Below, piece by piece: positions 21,963-32,899 of a DNA stretch of 64,000 nucleotides. The stretch comes from Aplectana chamaeleonis (lineage: Eukaryota > Nematoda > Chromadorea > Rhabditida > Cosmocercidae): contig JAPDOI010000422.1 of NCBI GenBank assembly GCA_029168955.1, positions 124,001 to 188,000 of the forward strand. Direction: 5' to 3'. How positions within the stretch are numbered: position 1 is the first letter of the stretch; every line of letters begins with the position of its first letter. The notes below the pieces were generated by a model, which saw nothing but the letters and a program-made list of their open reading frames with translations, did not search any database and was not told the origin of the DNA. A program made the position numbers and the translations under genes.

Positions 21963-23652
21963 CATAGGTTCGTTGGGGTGGAGGGAGCGGTCCGAAAGGT
22001 GAAGGTTGTTTAGGATACCTGAGTGGGGAATGTTGAAGGTTCCCTATAGACTTGCAACTTCGAAATTTGACGCTTTCTCAATCGTATTTTTTTTGCATTC
22101 AGTATATTTTTCTTTTTAATCATTATTTTGAAATATTTTTTTCGTTAGATGAAATCCTCCTTTTGAAATTCACTACTCGTAATGAATTTATCTACCTAGG
22201 TCATGAAAAATTTCCTTTGAGCTGTCTTGAATTCAAAACTTTCGGGAAAATTTTCCAGGCAGTTTTTGAAAACCCACCCGTTCTTCGCTCATAAAATTTT
22301 TGCTCTTTAAGACTAATCTTTGAAAGGAGCTGTTGCCAAAATCTTCATTAGATTTAGCGTCGAATAATGTTTTCAATTTGAGAAAAATGCGTTTCCAGTC
22401 TCTCAGCTGATTTCAATTTATGAAGTAACGTTTCTTTCACCAAAAAGAATCAGTTTTCTGTTCATAACTTTTTACCCTTAAAGATATCCCTTTGGTTAAG
22501 GTGGTTTTTGAAATCCCCATTAAATCCTGCATCAGACAATGTTTTTAGTTTTAAATATCACGTTTTCGTTCTACCAGCCGATTTCAGTTTATAAAATGCA
22601 CTTTTTTTTGCCTGAAATTATCGGTTTTTCGTCTATAACTGTTTTGTGCTTGAAGATAGACCTTTGGTGAAAGTTGTTTTCGGAATCCTTATAGAATTCC
22701 ATGTCGACTAGTGTTTCCAGTTTTGAAAAATATTTCTCGATCCTTCAGCTCAATTCATTTTACGAAAAACACCGGTTTTTTGCCTATAACTCTTCAACCG
22801 TCGAAGATAGGGTTTTAGTAAAGCATGTTTTTGAAATTCACGTAAAATTCTGCGTCGAATGATATATCGGGTTCCTAACTTTGCTCGCTCCGTAAACCAG
22901 CCAGGTCGGGTCGGTGGAGCCGAGTTCCGTTGTAGTCTCCAGGAGAACTCTGCGTCTCCTACTTACACCATGGAGGCGAGAGCATCCTATGGAGATAACT
23001 ATCGAGCTCGGCTCCACCGATCTGGCTGACTTATGGAGCAAGCAAAGTTAGGAACCCGTTATATCTTTCGACGCAGAATGTTACGTGGATTTCAAAAACA
23101 ACCTTTACAAAAACCCTATCTTCAACGGGTAAATAGTTATAGGTGAAAAACCGGTGTTTTTCGTAAAACGAATTGGGCTGAAGGATCGAGAAATATTTTT
23201 CAAAACTGGAAACACTAGTCGACATGGAATTCTATAAGGATTCCGAAAACAACTTTCACCAAAGGTCCATCTCCAAGCACGAAAAATGGTATGGACGAAA
23301 CACCGGTAATTTCAGGCGAAAAAAAAATTGAATTCATAAATTGAAATCGGCTGGTAGAAGGGGAACGTATTTTTTGAAACTGAAAACGCTATTTGATGCA
23401 GAAATCAATGGAGATTCCGAAAACAACCTTCACCAAAAGGCTATCTTCTAGGGTAAAAAAGTTATGACAGAAAAACCGGCAGTGACACCCACCCAATCTT
23501 GAAAATGACTTGCATGAGTGTTGGGTCACTTACATTCTTTTTCGGGGCGTTTCACCGGTTGTCACCGGTTTTCCCAATGGTTAAGGCTCCCCACTTCACT
23601 TGCCCAGGGGTGAAGGTTGGTGGAGTACATGGCTCCACTCAACGAAGCTATG
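21963..23652. mobile_element. 1690-bp foldback hAT-like element, copy 1, with 8-bp target duplication
   Basis: CTCAGAAC precedes (21955-21962) and follows (23653-23660) the element. The ends CATAGGTTCGTTGGGGTGG and CCACTCAACGAAGCTATG are inverted repeats. Long arms face each other around a palindromic centre at about 22860-23060 (AACTTTGCTCGCTCCGTAA and TTATGGAGCAAGCAAAGTT). The left arm is built from four tandem units of about 155-175 bp sharing CATAACTTTTT and TTTTGAAATCC words. No transposase is encoded. The 8-bp duplication points to the hAT superfamily. Confidence 0.9.
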
Positions 23653-23829
23653 CTCAGAACCCGATTAGAGTCAATCATTCCAGTATTAATCCGATTTTCG
23701 AGAATAACTAGAATTACGATTGAATCAGAAGAATGAGTAAAGACATAAATTTACGTTTCTATTTATTGACTTTTATTGATTTTTTTCTATTACTCACTTA
23801 TCCTCTTTTAAAAAAATTCGATTATCATC

Positions 23830-23942
23830 ATTAAATGCGCTGCGTTTGCGCGCAGTGCTGCTCTCTCCGTCTGTCAAATGCTCTCTCGCTGTCTCTAACG
23901 CCCGCTCCACGCCCGCATGCGAAAGACCTACGGGGTCTTGGC
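23830..23942. mobile_element. MITE family B copy
   Basis: GCGCTGCGTTTGCGCGCAGTG, CTGCTCTCTCCGTC and CTCTCTCGCTGTCTCTAACG follow the family B order (compare 18005-18120). It is partly decayed. Confidence 0.5.
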
Positions 23943-25388
23943 GTTTTTCAGTTTGAACTTTCGATTTTTTTCTGGTTTCGAAAATTTTCTGAATCTTAAT
24001 CCAATTTATTTCTCTGTTTTTAGTCATTCACATTTATTTGCATTTTGTTTTTGTTTTTTCTTTTTTCCCGTCTAATCTTTTTTATTTGTGTTTCCAACTT
24101 TTTTCATTTTATATTTTTATATTTTTCTTTCTTTCCTCTCTTATTTCTTTTTTTTTCGTCCATAATGAGGCGAAATCTTTTTTTAGGAAAAAAATGAATT
24201 TGTACATGAAGCTTAAGGAGCTCTACCTATTTATACGTAATTTTTGTCTCTATTCAGTCACTTCAATTATTTCATACTTACTTTTCGATTGATCATTCAC
24301 TTTTTATGTTTTGGGTTTTTTCTGAAAATCCGCTTAATTTTATTTTTCTCTTTATAGTAATTAATTCATTTGCTTTTTGTTTTTGTTTTCACTTTTTTCT
24401 CTTCTGATCTCTTTCATGGATGTTTCTGACATTTTTATTGAACATTTTTATAGTTTTCTTCTTTTCTATCTTTTCCTTTTTCTCTTTCATGCTCAATCGA
24501 GAACTTTCTCATTTGGAACAAAATGGACTTTTTAATAGAGCTATAGGAGTTCTCCCCTATTTACACGTATTTTTTTTATTTCAATTCATCTGCTTTATTG
24601 CTCATTTACTATTTGATTTTTTTGTTTTGAAGTTTTTGCTAAACCTTCATTCCTTAAATTTGTCTAATCTTAGCCATTCATTTATTTACTTGTTCTTTTC
24701 GCTTTATCTTTCAGCCCTTCTTATCTCTTTGATTTGTGTTTCTAGCTTATCGATTTTAATATTTCATTAATTTTTGTTTTTCTCTGTTTTTTCTTTGTGT
24801 TTCCTATAATCATTCAACACACTTTTTTCAAAAGAAAAAGAAAATCCGCATATCAGGTTACAGTAAAATACTTACGTTTAGAAATTATTATATTATTTTT
24901 ATCTGTTCATTGTTTTGATCAAGTTACAATTTTATTAAAAATATCAACAAAACAGACTGTATTTAAACAAATAAAATAAATTAGAAGAAAAAAGAGGAAC
25001 TTAAACTTACAAATAAATTAATAAGTGGCTAAAAACGAAAAATAAAATTAAGTGAGATGTGAAAAAAAAAACAAAACCCAAAAAAATTAGAAAAATATAT
25101 GAATAATAGAAATAATTTTTTTAAAGGCAGATCCTAGTTGTTCACCCTATTTACAATACATAGATACTCCGGAACGACTAGGCAGCTTTCCTTTAAAAAA
25201 TAAATTCGATTTTTGGGTCAATTAAAATAGGCTAATTATTTAAAAAAATTGTTTTTTCCTGATATCAACCAAATATTCTACTAACCGAATAATCTAAATC
25301 TCCAAAAATATTTAAACAGTTTTTTGGTAATTAAGCCTTTAAATATCTTCAACTGAATCTTGCCTAAGTCGAATACTCGAAAAAATTT
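23943..25388. other. AT-rich sequence, no recognised gene
   Basis: T-rich tracts on the plus strand give hydrophobic open frames (24038-24292, 24420-24770) that look like composition effects. I see no repeat partner or splice structure worth annotating. Confidence 0.5.
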
Positions 25389-25709
25389 TTACCAATGGAT
25401 CGAAACTTCCATAGAATTATTTGAATCTTCTGAATACTCATTAAAATATTTTTTGAACTTAGATTCCAATTCCATATGGAGGTTCCGGAAAGCATCCTTC
25501 AAGTGCAATTTCTTGCACTTTTCGTATAGTTGTTCCTGACACATAGTCTTCTGAATCACATACGATTCATGTCTGAATTGATTGTCCTTTGTATAGTCTT
25601 TGAGTTTTCCTCTTCCGATTTCAAATTCGATGCCTGCACTTCTTGTCGCAGAGATGACCATCGTTCTGTTCCTTTTTTTCTGTTTTGGAACGACGATTCC
25701 AACGAACAT
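25389..25709 (-). CDS. Possible exon or small gene, unknown product
   Basis: A 106-codon minus-strand frame ends in a stop at 25389. The peptide has balanced, protein-like composition with a charged helical second half (for example YEKCKKLHLKDAFRNLHMEL), with no signal peptide, membrane segment or family motif I recognise. It lies between two transposons in AT-rich DNA where long frames are less expected. It could be an exon remnant or chance. Confidence 0.2.
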   Translation of the reverse strand: MFVGIVVPKQKKRNRTMVISATRSAGIEFEIGRGKLKDYTKDNQFRHESYVIQKTMCQEQLYEKCKKLHLKDAFRNLHMELESKFKKYFNEYSEDSNNSMEVSIHW

Positions 25710-25977
25710 CCATAGTTCTCAGTCTGCAGACGGTTCACACGTGCTGTCCTCTTTTTTTTTTCGTCCCCGATATCTTCCTCTCTTAGCTTCATTTCAATTG
25801 GGGATCTACAGTTCTCAATCAATTTCTGTTGAAAAATGCAAAAAAAACGCGGAAATTCTTTTTCCTAGTCGTTTGGTCATAACTCCCTTCAAAATGAACC
25901 ATTTTCGAACTGAAAGACATTTTTGAACTTTTTGATCTACACATGTCTCATCCTTAAACAAGACATGTAGGTGTGGT

Positions 25978-27918
25978 CATAGGTTCGTTGGGGTGGAGGG
26001 AGCGGTCCGAAAGGTGAAGGTTGTTTAGGATACCTGAGTGGGGAATGGTGAAGGTTCCCTATAGACTTGCAACTTCGGAATTTGACGTTTTCTCAATCCT
26101 CTTTTTTCGCATTCAGTATATTTTTCTTTTAGATCATTAATTTTGAGATATTTTTTTTCGTAAGATAAAATCCCCCTTTTAAAATTCACTATTCTTAATG
26201 AAATGATCTGCCTAGGTCATGGAAAATTTCCTTTGAGCTGTCTTGGAGTCAAAATTTTTCAAAAAAAAATTTCCAGGCGATTTTCGAAAAACTACCCATT
26301 CTTCGCACATAATATTGTTGCCCTTTGAAATGGACCTTTGAGCGGAGCTGTTTCTAAAATCTCCATGGAATTTTGCGTCGAATAATGTTTTCATGTTTGG
26401 AAAAATACGTTTCTAATCTCTCAGACGATTTCAATTTATGCAATAACGTTTCTTTCACCAAAAGCAATCAGTTTTTCGTCCATAACTTTTTTACCCTGAG
26501 AGACAGCTTTTTGGTTAAGATTGTTTTCGGAATCTTCATAAAATTCTGCATAGAATAGCGCTCTCAGTTCAGAAAAAATACGTTCCCCTTCTACCAGCCG
26601 ATTTCAGTTTATATAGTGCATTTTTTCCGCCTGAAATTATCGATTTTTCGTCCATAGCTTTTTTGTGCTTGGAGATAGACCTCTGGTGATGGTGGTTTTC
26701 GGAATCTCGATGGAATTCTGCGTCGACTATTGTTTCCAGTTTGGAAGAATGTTTCCTCGATCCTTCAGCCTAATTCATTCTACGAAAAACCGGTTTTTAC
26801 CTTTAACTCTTTAACCGTTGTAGAAAGGGTTTTGGTGAAGGTAGTTTTTGAAATCTATGTAAAATGCTGTGTCGAATGACATATCGGGTTCCTAACTCTG
26901 CTTGCTCCGTAAGCCAGCCAGGTCGGTGGACCCGAGCTCCGTTGTAGGCTCCAGGAGAACTCTGCGTCTCTCATTTAAACCATAGAGGCGAGAGAACCCT
27001 ATGGAGATAACTATGGAGCTCGGCTCCACCGACCTGTCTGACTTATGGGGCAAGCAAAGTTAGGAACCCGGTATACCATTCGACGCAGAATTTTACGTAG
27101 ATCTGAAAAACAACCTTTACCAGAACCCTACCTTCAACGGTTGAAGAGCTATGGGCGAAAAACAGGTGTTTCGTAAAATGAATTAGGCTGAAGGATCGAG
27201 AAAATATTCTTCCAAACTGGAAACACCGGTCGACGTAGAATTCTATGGGGATTCCGGAAACAACCTTCACCAAAGCTCTATCTTCCAGCACAAAAAAGTT
27301 ATGGACGAAAAACCGATAAATTCAGGCGAAAAAATGGACTTCATAAACTGAAATCGGCTTGTACAAGGGGAACGTATTTTTTTTTAAACTAAAAACACTA
27401 TTCGATGCAGAATTTTATGAAGATTCCGGAAACAACATTCACCAGAGGGATATCTCTCAGGGTAAAAAAAGTTGTGGCCGAAAAATCGGCACTGACATCC
27501 ACCCAATCTTGAAAATGACTTGCATGAGTGCTGGGTCACTTTCATTCTTTTTCGGAGCGTTTCACCGGTTGCCACTGGTTTTTCCAATTGTGAAGCTTCC
27601 CAACATCACCTGCCCAGGGGTGAAGGTTGGTGGAGTACATTATACTTGTTCCAGATGGAATTTATTTCGAATATCCGACTTTTCGACTGTAGTCGGATAT
27701 CGCCCTTTTTCGAATATTTGACTTTTTGGCTGTAGTCGGATATCGCACTTTTTCGAATATTCGACTTTTCGACTGTAGTCGGATATCGCACTTTTTCGAA
27801 TATTCGACTTTTCGAATAAGAAGTCGACTTTTTTATCCGACTGAAACAGTCGGATACTCATCCGATTATTCGATTCGGAACAAGTATAGAGTACATGGCT
27901 CCACCCAACGAAGCTATG
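25978..27918. mobile_element. Foldback hAT-like element, copy 2, carrying a nested insertion
   Basis: It starts CATAGGTTCGTTGGGGTGG and ends CCACCCAACGAAGCTATG, the same ends as the copy at 21963-23652 and in the same orientation, with the same arms and palindromic centre (26880-27080). Without the 256 bp due to the nested insertion and its duplication it would be 1685 bp. Its flanks (GGTGTGGT and GTAGCCCT) do not match, so its target duplication has decayed or it arose otherwise. Confidence 0.9.
27641..27888. mobile_element. 248-bp hAT-like MITE with perfect 8-bp duplication, filled with TCGGATAT / CGAATATTCGAC motifs
   Basis: GAGTACAT occurs at 27633-27640 and 27889-27896. The ends are perfect 12-bp inverted repeats, TATACTTGTTCC. 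The other foldback copy has the uninterrupted site (GGAGTACATGGCTCC at about 23633), which defines the insertion exactly. The interior holds three 43-bp tandem units starting GTAGTCGGATATCGC (27689, 27732, 27775) and further reversed copies of the words. No coding capacity. Confidence 0.95.
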
Positions 27919-27974
27919 GTAGCCCTATGCTACATACATAAGCTTTGGTGCATCCCTAGTGACCTGTTGATTCC

Positions 27975-28070
27975 AATTATCACCAGCAGCGGAGCGGTGG
28001 GCTTCGGTGAAATATAACTAGTGATAAGAAGGTTCCAACGAAAAAGCCACCGCTCCGCGCTGTGATAACC
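27975..28070. repeat. Small hairpin repeat
   Basis: TTATCACCAGCAGCGGAGCG is mirrored by CGCTCCGCGCTGTGATAA, arms of about 25 bp. Region 28071-28350 shows nothing else. Confidence 0.55.
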
Positions 28071-28351
28071 GAAAACATGAGTTCACTTGGAATGAAACAG
28101 AGTCTACTTCCCTTGTAAGACAGCCGAGATGACCGCAGATTAAAAAAGGGTAGATCCGACAAACGGGCTAGACCATTTAGATGCCAGATCCATTAATGGT
28201 GACCTTGTCTGTGAATCTAGCGAACGCAATGAAAACGTGTTTTTATGAAAGTGCCTGGAATGAGAAAATCATTTTCTAATGCAACAGTGTCAGAAGCCTG
28301 TGTTTGTTCCATTTTGTCTCCAGGAAAGTTCTGTTCTTAACCTACATGACT

Positions 28352-28855
28352 CTGAGCGTTTAAGCCAAAAAATAGCCGGAAATAGCCCACAAGGCTCCGC
28401 AGCGGCTCCTTGTGGGCTCTTTCTCGATTATTTCACGCCTATTTTGTGGCAAACATATTTACTGTGCTTCTCTGAGCCAAATTCCGGTCCGCGATTGCGT
28501 CTCGACACGCTTTGCGGCCGCACGCGCTCGAGTCAGTCGAGTTTCCAGCGCCCAAGCCGACTCGATGTGGCTTTTTATACTGTTTTCTCCAATTTTGTTT
28601 AGTTTCCAGTTTCCAAAACTCACCTAGAGTTAACAGATCGGCGGCTGCGGCACTGGAAACTCTTCCGACTCGAAAGCGCGCGGCCGCAAAGCGTGTCGAG
28701 ACGCGATTGCGGACCGGAATTCGGCCCAGAGAAGCACAGTAAGTGACTATTTCTGGACTATAACCAGTTATTTTTCGGCTACTTCTGGGCCATAACGCGA
28801 AAAGCAGGCGATTTGAGGATATTTCTCGGCCATTTCTTGGCCAAAGCTTTCTGAG
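28352..28855. mobile_element. ATAGCC-type motif-swarm element with a 100-bp inner palindrome
   Basis: The outer ends CTCTGAGCGTTTAAGCC (left) and GGCCAAAGCTTTCTGAG (right) are imperfect inverted repeats. Inside them are AATAGCCGGAAATAGCCC words, reversed at the right. The centre has arms of about 100 bp (28456-28558 and 28640-28744; ATTCCGGTCCGCGATTGCG and complement). The left block, with GCGGCTCCTTGTGGGCT, matches 52600-52640, making it family to 52562-53067. No SL1-like unit here. Confidence 0.7.
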
Positions 28856-29009
28856 AATTGAAGAATGGAACCTTCCATGGGCTTTACAAGTACTGTGCAA
28901 ATACATGCACACTGAAAAAAAAAAGATTGTGTGGAATTTCGTAAGGATTTTACCTTCCGAAAAAAACCGAATAGGACTGAAAAATTCGGTGAATTCTGTT
29001 AATTATCGG

Positions 29010-29125
29010 TACCAGGGATGTGCGGCAATTGCCGTTTGCCGGTTGCCGATTGCCGTTTGCCGGCCGTTTTTGGACGATTTTTGTCGATTGTCGTTTGCCG
29101 TTTTTCCTCTCTTTTTTCGACAAAA
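29010..29125. repeat. GATTGCCGTTTGCC motif block, partner of 32520-32640
   Basis: Variants of GCCGTTTGCCGATTGCC are packed in about 90 bp. The start GGTACCAGGGATGTGCGGCA reappears reversed at the end of the block at 32520-32640, while the middle part is in the same direction. Region 29126-29390 is unassigned. Confidence 0.65.
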
Positions 29126-29391
29126 TTCGGCAAAAAAAGTGCGCAACAGATAACAAACGCCGCGATTAGGACGCGCATCGTAAACCTGATAAGCCTTGCA
29201 GCAATCGGCTCGAAAGTAGGGAGACAGGTTATACGTACTTTGAAACTTCAAGCCAGTTGATGTTATCTACCGTGCGGTAATGGTAAATCAATTGCTAGTA
29301 TTGTAGTGTCGTGCTCGTGTGGGTCCTCTTGTCTCGAAGAGTACCGAATTCCCCATCCTCTCCTTGCAGAGGCTCGATCAATTAAAGGCAG

Positions 29392-29852
29392 TGTTCACGA
29401 AGAAAAAGTCGCACGTTTTTTTGGCTAAAACGTAAACTTTGGGTCCCTCTAAGAACATTAAGAACGGAAGTGAGACGAAAAACGGCCGATGAGTGGGTGA
29501 AAATCTCGTTGGCCAGCCAACCCATTGGGCCACTCCGCCCACGCCCTATATTCGTTGCCCTTAACTCGTGGTTAGATGCGCGACGGTTTCCGATCAAAAG
29601 CCCCGTTCTCCACTTCATTCTCAACTTCTCTCTTTACTCAGGTCAGCTCGCACACATCGGCTGCAAAAAACGGTAGTTACAAGCTAAGGAAAGCTCGTCC
29701 ACAATGCTTCCCTTGCTGAATTTTGAGGGACCATAACTCCGTTTCCAGGAGGTCTTGTACGATTCCAGGGACATCATTGAGATCAGCATGGGAGCGTCTT
29801 CATATAAGCGGAATAACAGAAGAACGAATTTCATCGTGAACACTGCCTTTAA
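29392..29852. mobile_element. 461-bp family A element with perfect 19-bp ends
   Basis: It starts TTAAAGGCAGTGTTCACGA and ends with the exact reverse complement. The TTAA could be part of the ends or a TTAA target duplication as in piggyBac; I cannot tell which. The interior matches 776-958 plus 6157-6330 and 44272-44652 in reverse orientation. No coding content. Confidence 0.85.
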
Positions 29853-29867
29853 CACTTAAAGGACCGC

Positions 29868-29935
29868 GTGTCCACACTGCGCACCCACGGCTGTTTTGTC
29901 CCTCGGACCGCGTGTCCACACTGCGCACCCACGAC
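29868..29935. repeat. Tandem duplication of a 30-bp block
   Basis: GGACCGCGTGTCCACACTGC then GCACCCACG occurs twice, separated by about 14 bp. A diverged copy is at 31060-31090 (GGACCGAGTGTCCACACATG). The region 29936-32265 is otherwise unassigned: an open minus-strand frame at 31620-31853 and a GCCGCAGCGAC-type block at 31925-32030 are the only things to note. Confidence 0.7.
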
Positions 29936-32269
29936 ATACAACATTCAATATTTTTTGAAGTTTCGGGAGATGGGGTATTTATTGAATGCCGTTAGGTTCT
30001 TTATAATGTAACCTATTTACATTCACAGTGATCAAGCATTTTGAGGTTTCCTAGTTATTTTACCAGCATCTTCGGAAATGACATTTTCAGATTTTCGAGC
30101 TTCTTTGTTCAAAGAAATTCTCCCCAACTTGGTGAGAGGGTATGACTGATGCTAATCACAAAACTGGTGTCGTCTAAATGGTTTTCGAGAAGCAGAGCTC
30201 CAACTAATCGAGATAACTGTAGTAGGTCAATAATTAAAATTTTGCTGCCCTGAACCCGAGGGTTATCCAATTTTCTGCGCGAGTATCTGTTGTTTATTTT
30301 TCGATTTTCAATGAAATTACCGCGGTAATGTAGCCAATGATCAACATTATTTGAAATTTCCGTGTGGAGGGTAACTCGGCGGGATGGTGCCGAAAGCCTG
30401 CCGTTGGTTCAGTGCTCCAGAATTTGCTGAACCTTCGCTACGGGGTACATTTGCAGGTGCTAAACAATGAATGGTGTTAATCCTACAGTTTTCATTGAAA
30501 TCGCTATCGTTTTCCGTTTGTTATGTGTTGGTAAACGTCTCAGGTTTTGTTGCGACTTCGCCCAGGTGGTCATTTAGGTGGGGCTGGGGTATTGATCCCA
30601 AATCTGACTCCTCTTTCCGAAATTCTCATGGAATTTTCGTCGGTTACAACAGACAACTTTTCAGGTCAAAGTCTCTGAAGCCGTCGAAAATTCGCTATGA
30701 GGTTCATTAGAACATCTTGTATCCGAATTCCGTCCATCTCTCAAAATTCTAATATTTTAGGTTGGTTTCGCACGGTATAGCCCTAACCATCTGCTGTCAC
30801 CTACAAAAAATTCCAGAAGTCAAGAAAAAAAAACGTTGAATTCGTTTCTAACACGCCCGAACATTTGCGAGAAGTCGTGTTTCAAAGCTCCTGTAAAGTT
30901 TAAATAACTTCCCAGTTTGAAACTCACCACGTCCGTAAGAAAGTGAATGATTGTGGCTCCATCATGGCCTTTCTCCCATTGTACCCGAGGGTGGTGTGAA
31001 AAAGAAACAATGGATGTGTACCATGGAAGATAGCCTGCTCCAATCGAAACGGTTCCCAGCGGACCGAGTGTCCACACATGTCACCCACGGAAATGATTAC
31101 CCGTGGAGCGCACCGGTCGGCTGTGGAAATTCGCCGTGGAGCAGGCGGTCTCTTAAGTGTTAATGTAGGGTTCATCGAGACAAGAATTAACACCCTAAAC
31201 GTTTTCAGGAAAGAGCATAAAGGGTTCGAAGCTCAATTTCTTTCAGACATTTTTCAACTCGCCGTGTAGAGGATGTTGGACTTCATTGGCAGTTTGTGGG
31301 CTTATGCACTTCGCCATCTTCTATTATGCTCACAATTACGCTGAGAAACATGCTACCAAGTTGAAAGTTGGAGTTCTGAGTTAAAAGGGTGGGGGGAGGG
31401 TGTACACGTACTGGGGAACATTCGCTTCGGTTAAATTCGCTGCTTGATTATAAACTGGATTGAGGGAGTCGACGATGATCAGTTCGGAATAAGGGGTGGC
31501 GTACAGTTTGGGAAGGAGGTGGTTTGAGACAACCGCGGTTTTTCAGGAGTCGTATTCGTGGAAAGCTGAAAAAACTACCCCATTCCATGTGAGTTGTTAG
31601 CGCGCAGTTCAGAAGAAATTTAAAAGGTCGGAGGGGGAGAGATGCAGAATATGGAGCAGTTTCTCAGCAACGTTTCGAAGACTGTTCGAAAACGTGCGTT
31701 TTCGCTGTACTTATCCACGCGATTATCTTTCATCAAAATTCCGGTCAAATAGTAAACACACCGTGAGACACGAAACGAGTACGCCGAGAACTCTGAAAGT
31801 TTCTCTATCAGACCAAGGACCCGTAGGTGTGCATTTCTCTTTGTAGGCCTCATCCAGTTGTAGTATGGCTCATGATTAATTTCATATGAGTTACTCTCAG
31901 TTGGTCCTATTTTTGTAAAGGCTCAGCCACCGATCGCGGTGCCGCAGCGACACTTTCGCGGAACCGCTCTGGTGCCTGTAGGGGCCGGCCGGTATGGCTT
32001 TATCGCGGGAGTCGCAGCGGCAATGTCCACAAGAGAAGGGCTGCCATGTTCGTTAGAAAATAATCACGTCAAGTAGGGACACACTGACCTCCTTTTTTGA
32101 ACTACTTTCGAATGCCCTGCATCTTAGCGTGGATTGCGCGCTACTCTGAATTTGATGCGATAAACTTGAAACACGAAGCTATCGAATGACTACTACATAT
32201 TCCGAAAAAGGTTGACATTAGAGAACCTCGAAAATTTACTATCCTTTCACAACAACATTCCTATTACCA

Positions 32270-32515
32270 GTGTGCAATAGAATGCTCATTCCGGTGCTGT
32301 TTTTTTATATAAGAGTTTTTTTATACCAACGCACTTCTTGTGGTATTATTGAAGAACCTGGTGGTGTAATTGAACTAGAACAAAATGCCGAGGTTCAAGG
32401 ACAGTCGCCCATACACTATTCAAAAACCATTTCTTATCTGGCTATCGAATTACGAAATGTGCATGAGAAAGAAGAAGTTTTACTGCTACTTTTAGAACAA
32501 TTGCATCAATTGTTT
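32270..32515 (+). other. Open frame of unknown status
   Basis: An ATG frame encodes a short hydrophobic start and a glutamate-rich, helix-prone part (for example LRNVHEKEEVLLLLLEQL). It runs into the repeat block at 32520, so its end is artificial. No splice sites or family are recognisable. It may be chance. Confidence 0.15.
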
Positions 32516-32519
32516 AAGA

Positions 32520-32640
32520 ATTTTTTTTATTTTGCCGTTTGTCGATTGCCGATTGCCGTTTGCCGGCCATTTTTGGACAAATTTTGTCGATTTCCGTTTG
32601 CCGATTTTTCAAAATCGTTTGCCGCACATCCCTGATCGGT
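32520..32640. repeat. GATTGCCGTTTGCC motif block, partner of 29010-29125
   Basis: GCCGATTGCCGTTTGCCGGCC matches 29045-29065 in the same direction, and the end CCGCACATCCCTGATCGGTACC mirrors the start of the other block. Region 32641-32895 is AT-rich and unassigned. Confidence 0.65.
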
Positions 32641-32899
32641 ACCCTATTTTTTTGGGTGGGGGGGATATCCACTCAAGAAAACACCCATTTGCTATATTTT
32701 ATCATTCATTTTCATGGATTTCTTTCTTTCTTAAATCTGAATTTTTCGATTTTTCATGTTTAAATCCATCCATTCACTTTTCTTCCAGAATAACTCTTAT
32801 TTTTGCATTATTCAATCAATTAGTTTTCCGTGGCTATTTTTGTTTGAATTTTGTTTATTTATCTGTTTTTATTGGACTGTTCATTTAATTGTAGTCACA

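Noticed and set aside
24038..24770. Phe/Leu/Ser-rich frames that look like transmembrane proteins
   Set aside because: They match the T-rich composition of the strand; no start context, splice sites or motifs.
28439..28912. 157-codon minus-strand frame
   Set aside because: It runs through both arms of a 100-bp inverted repeat; the same peptide-like segment appears on the opposite strand.
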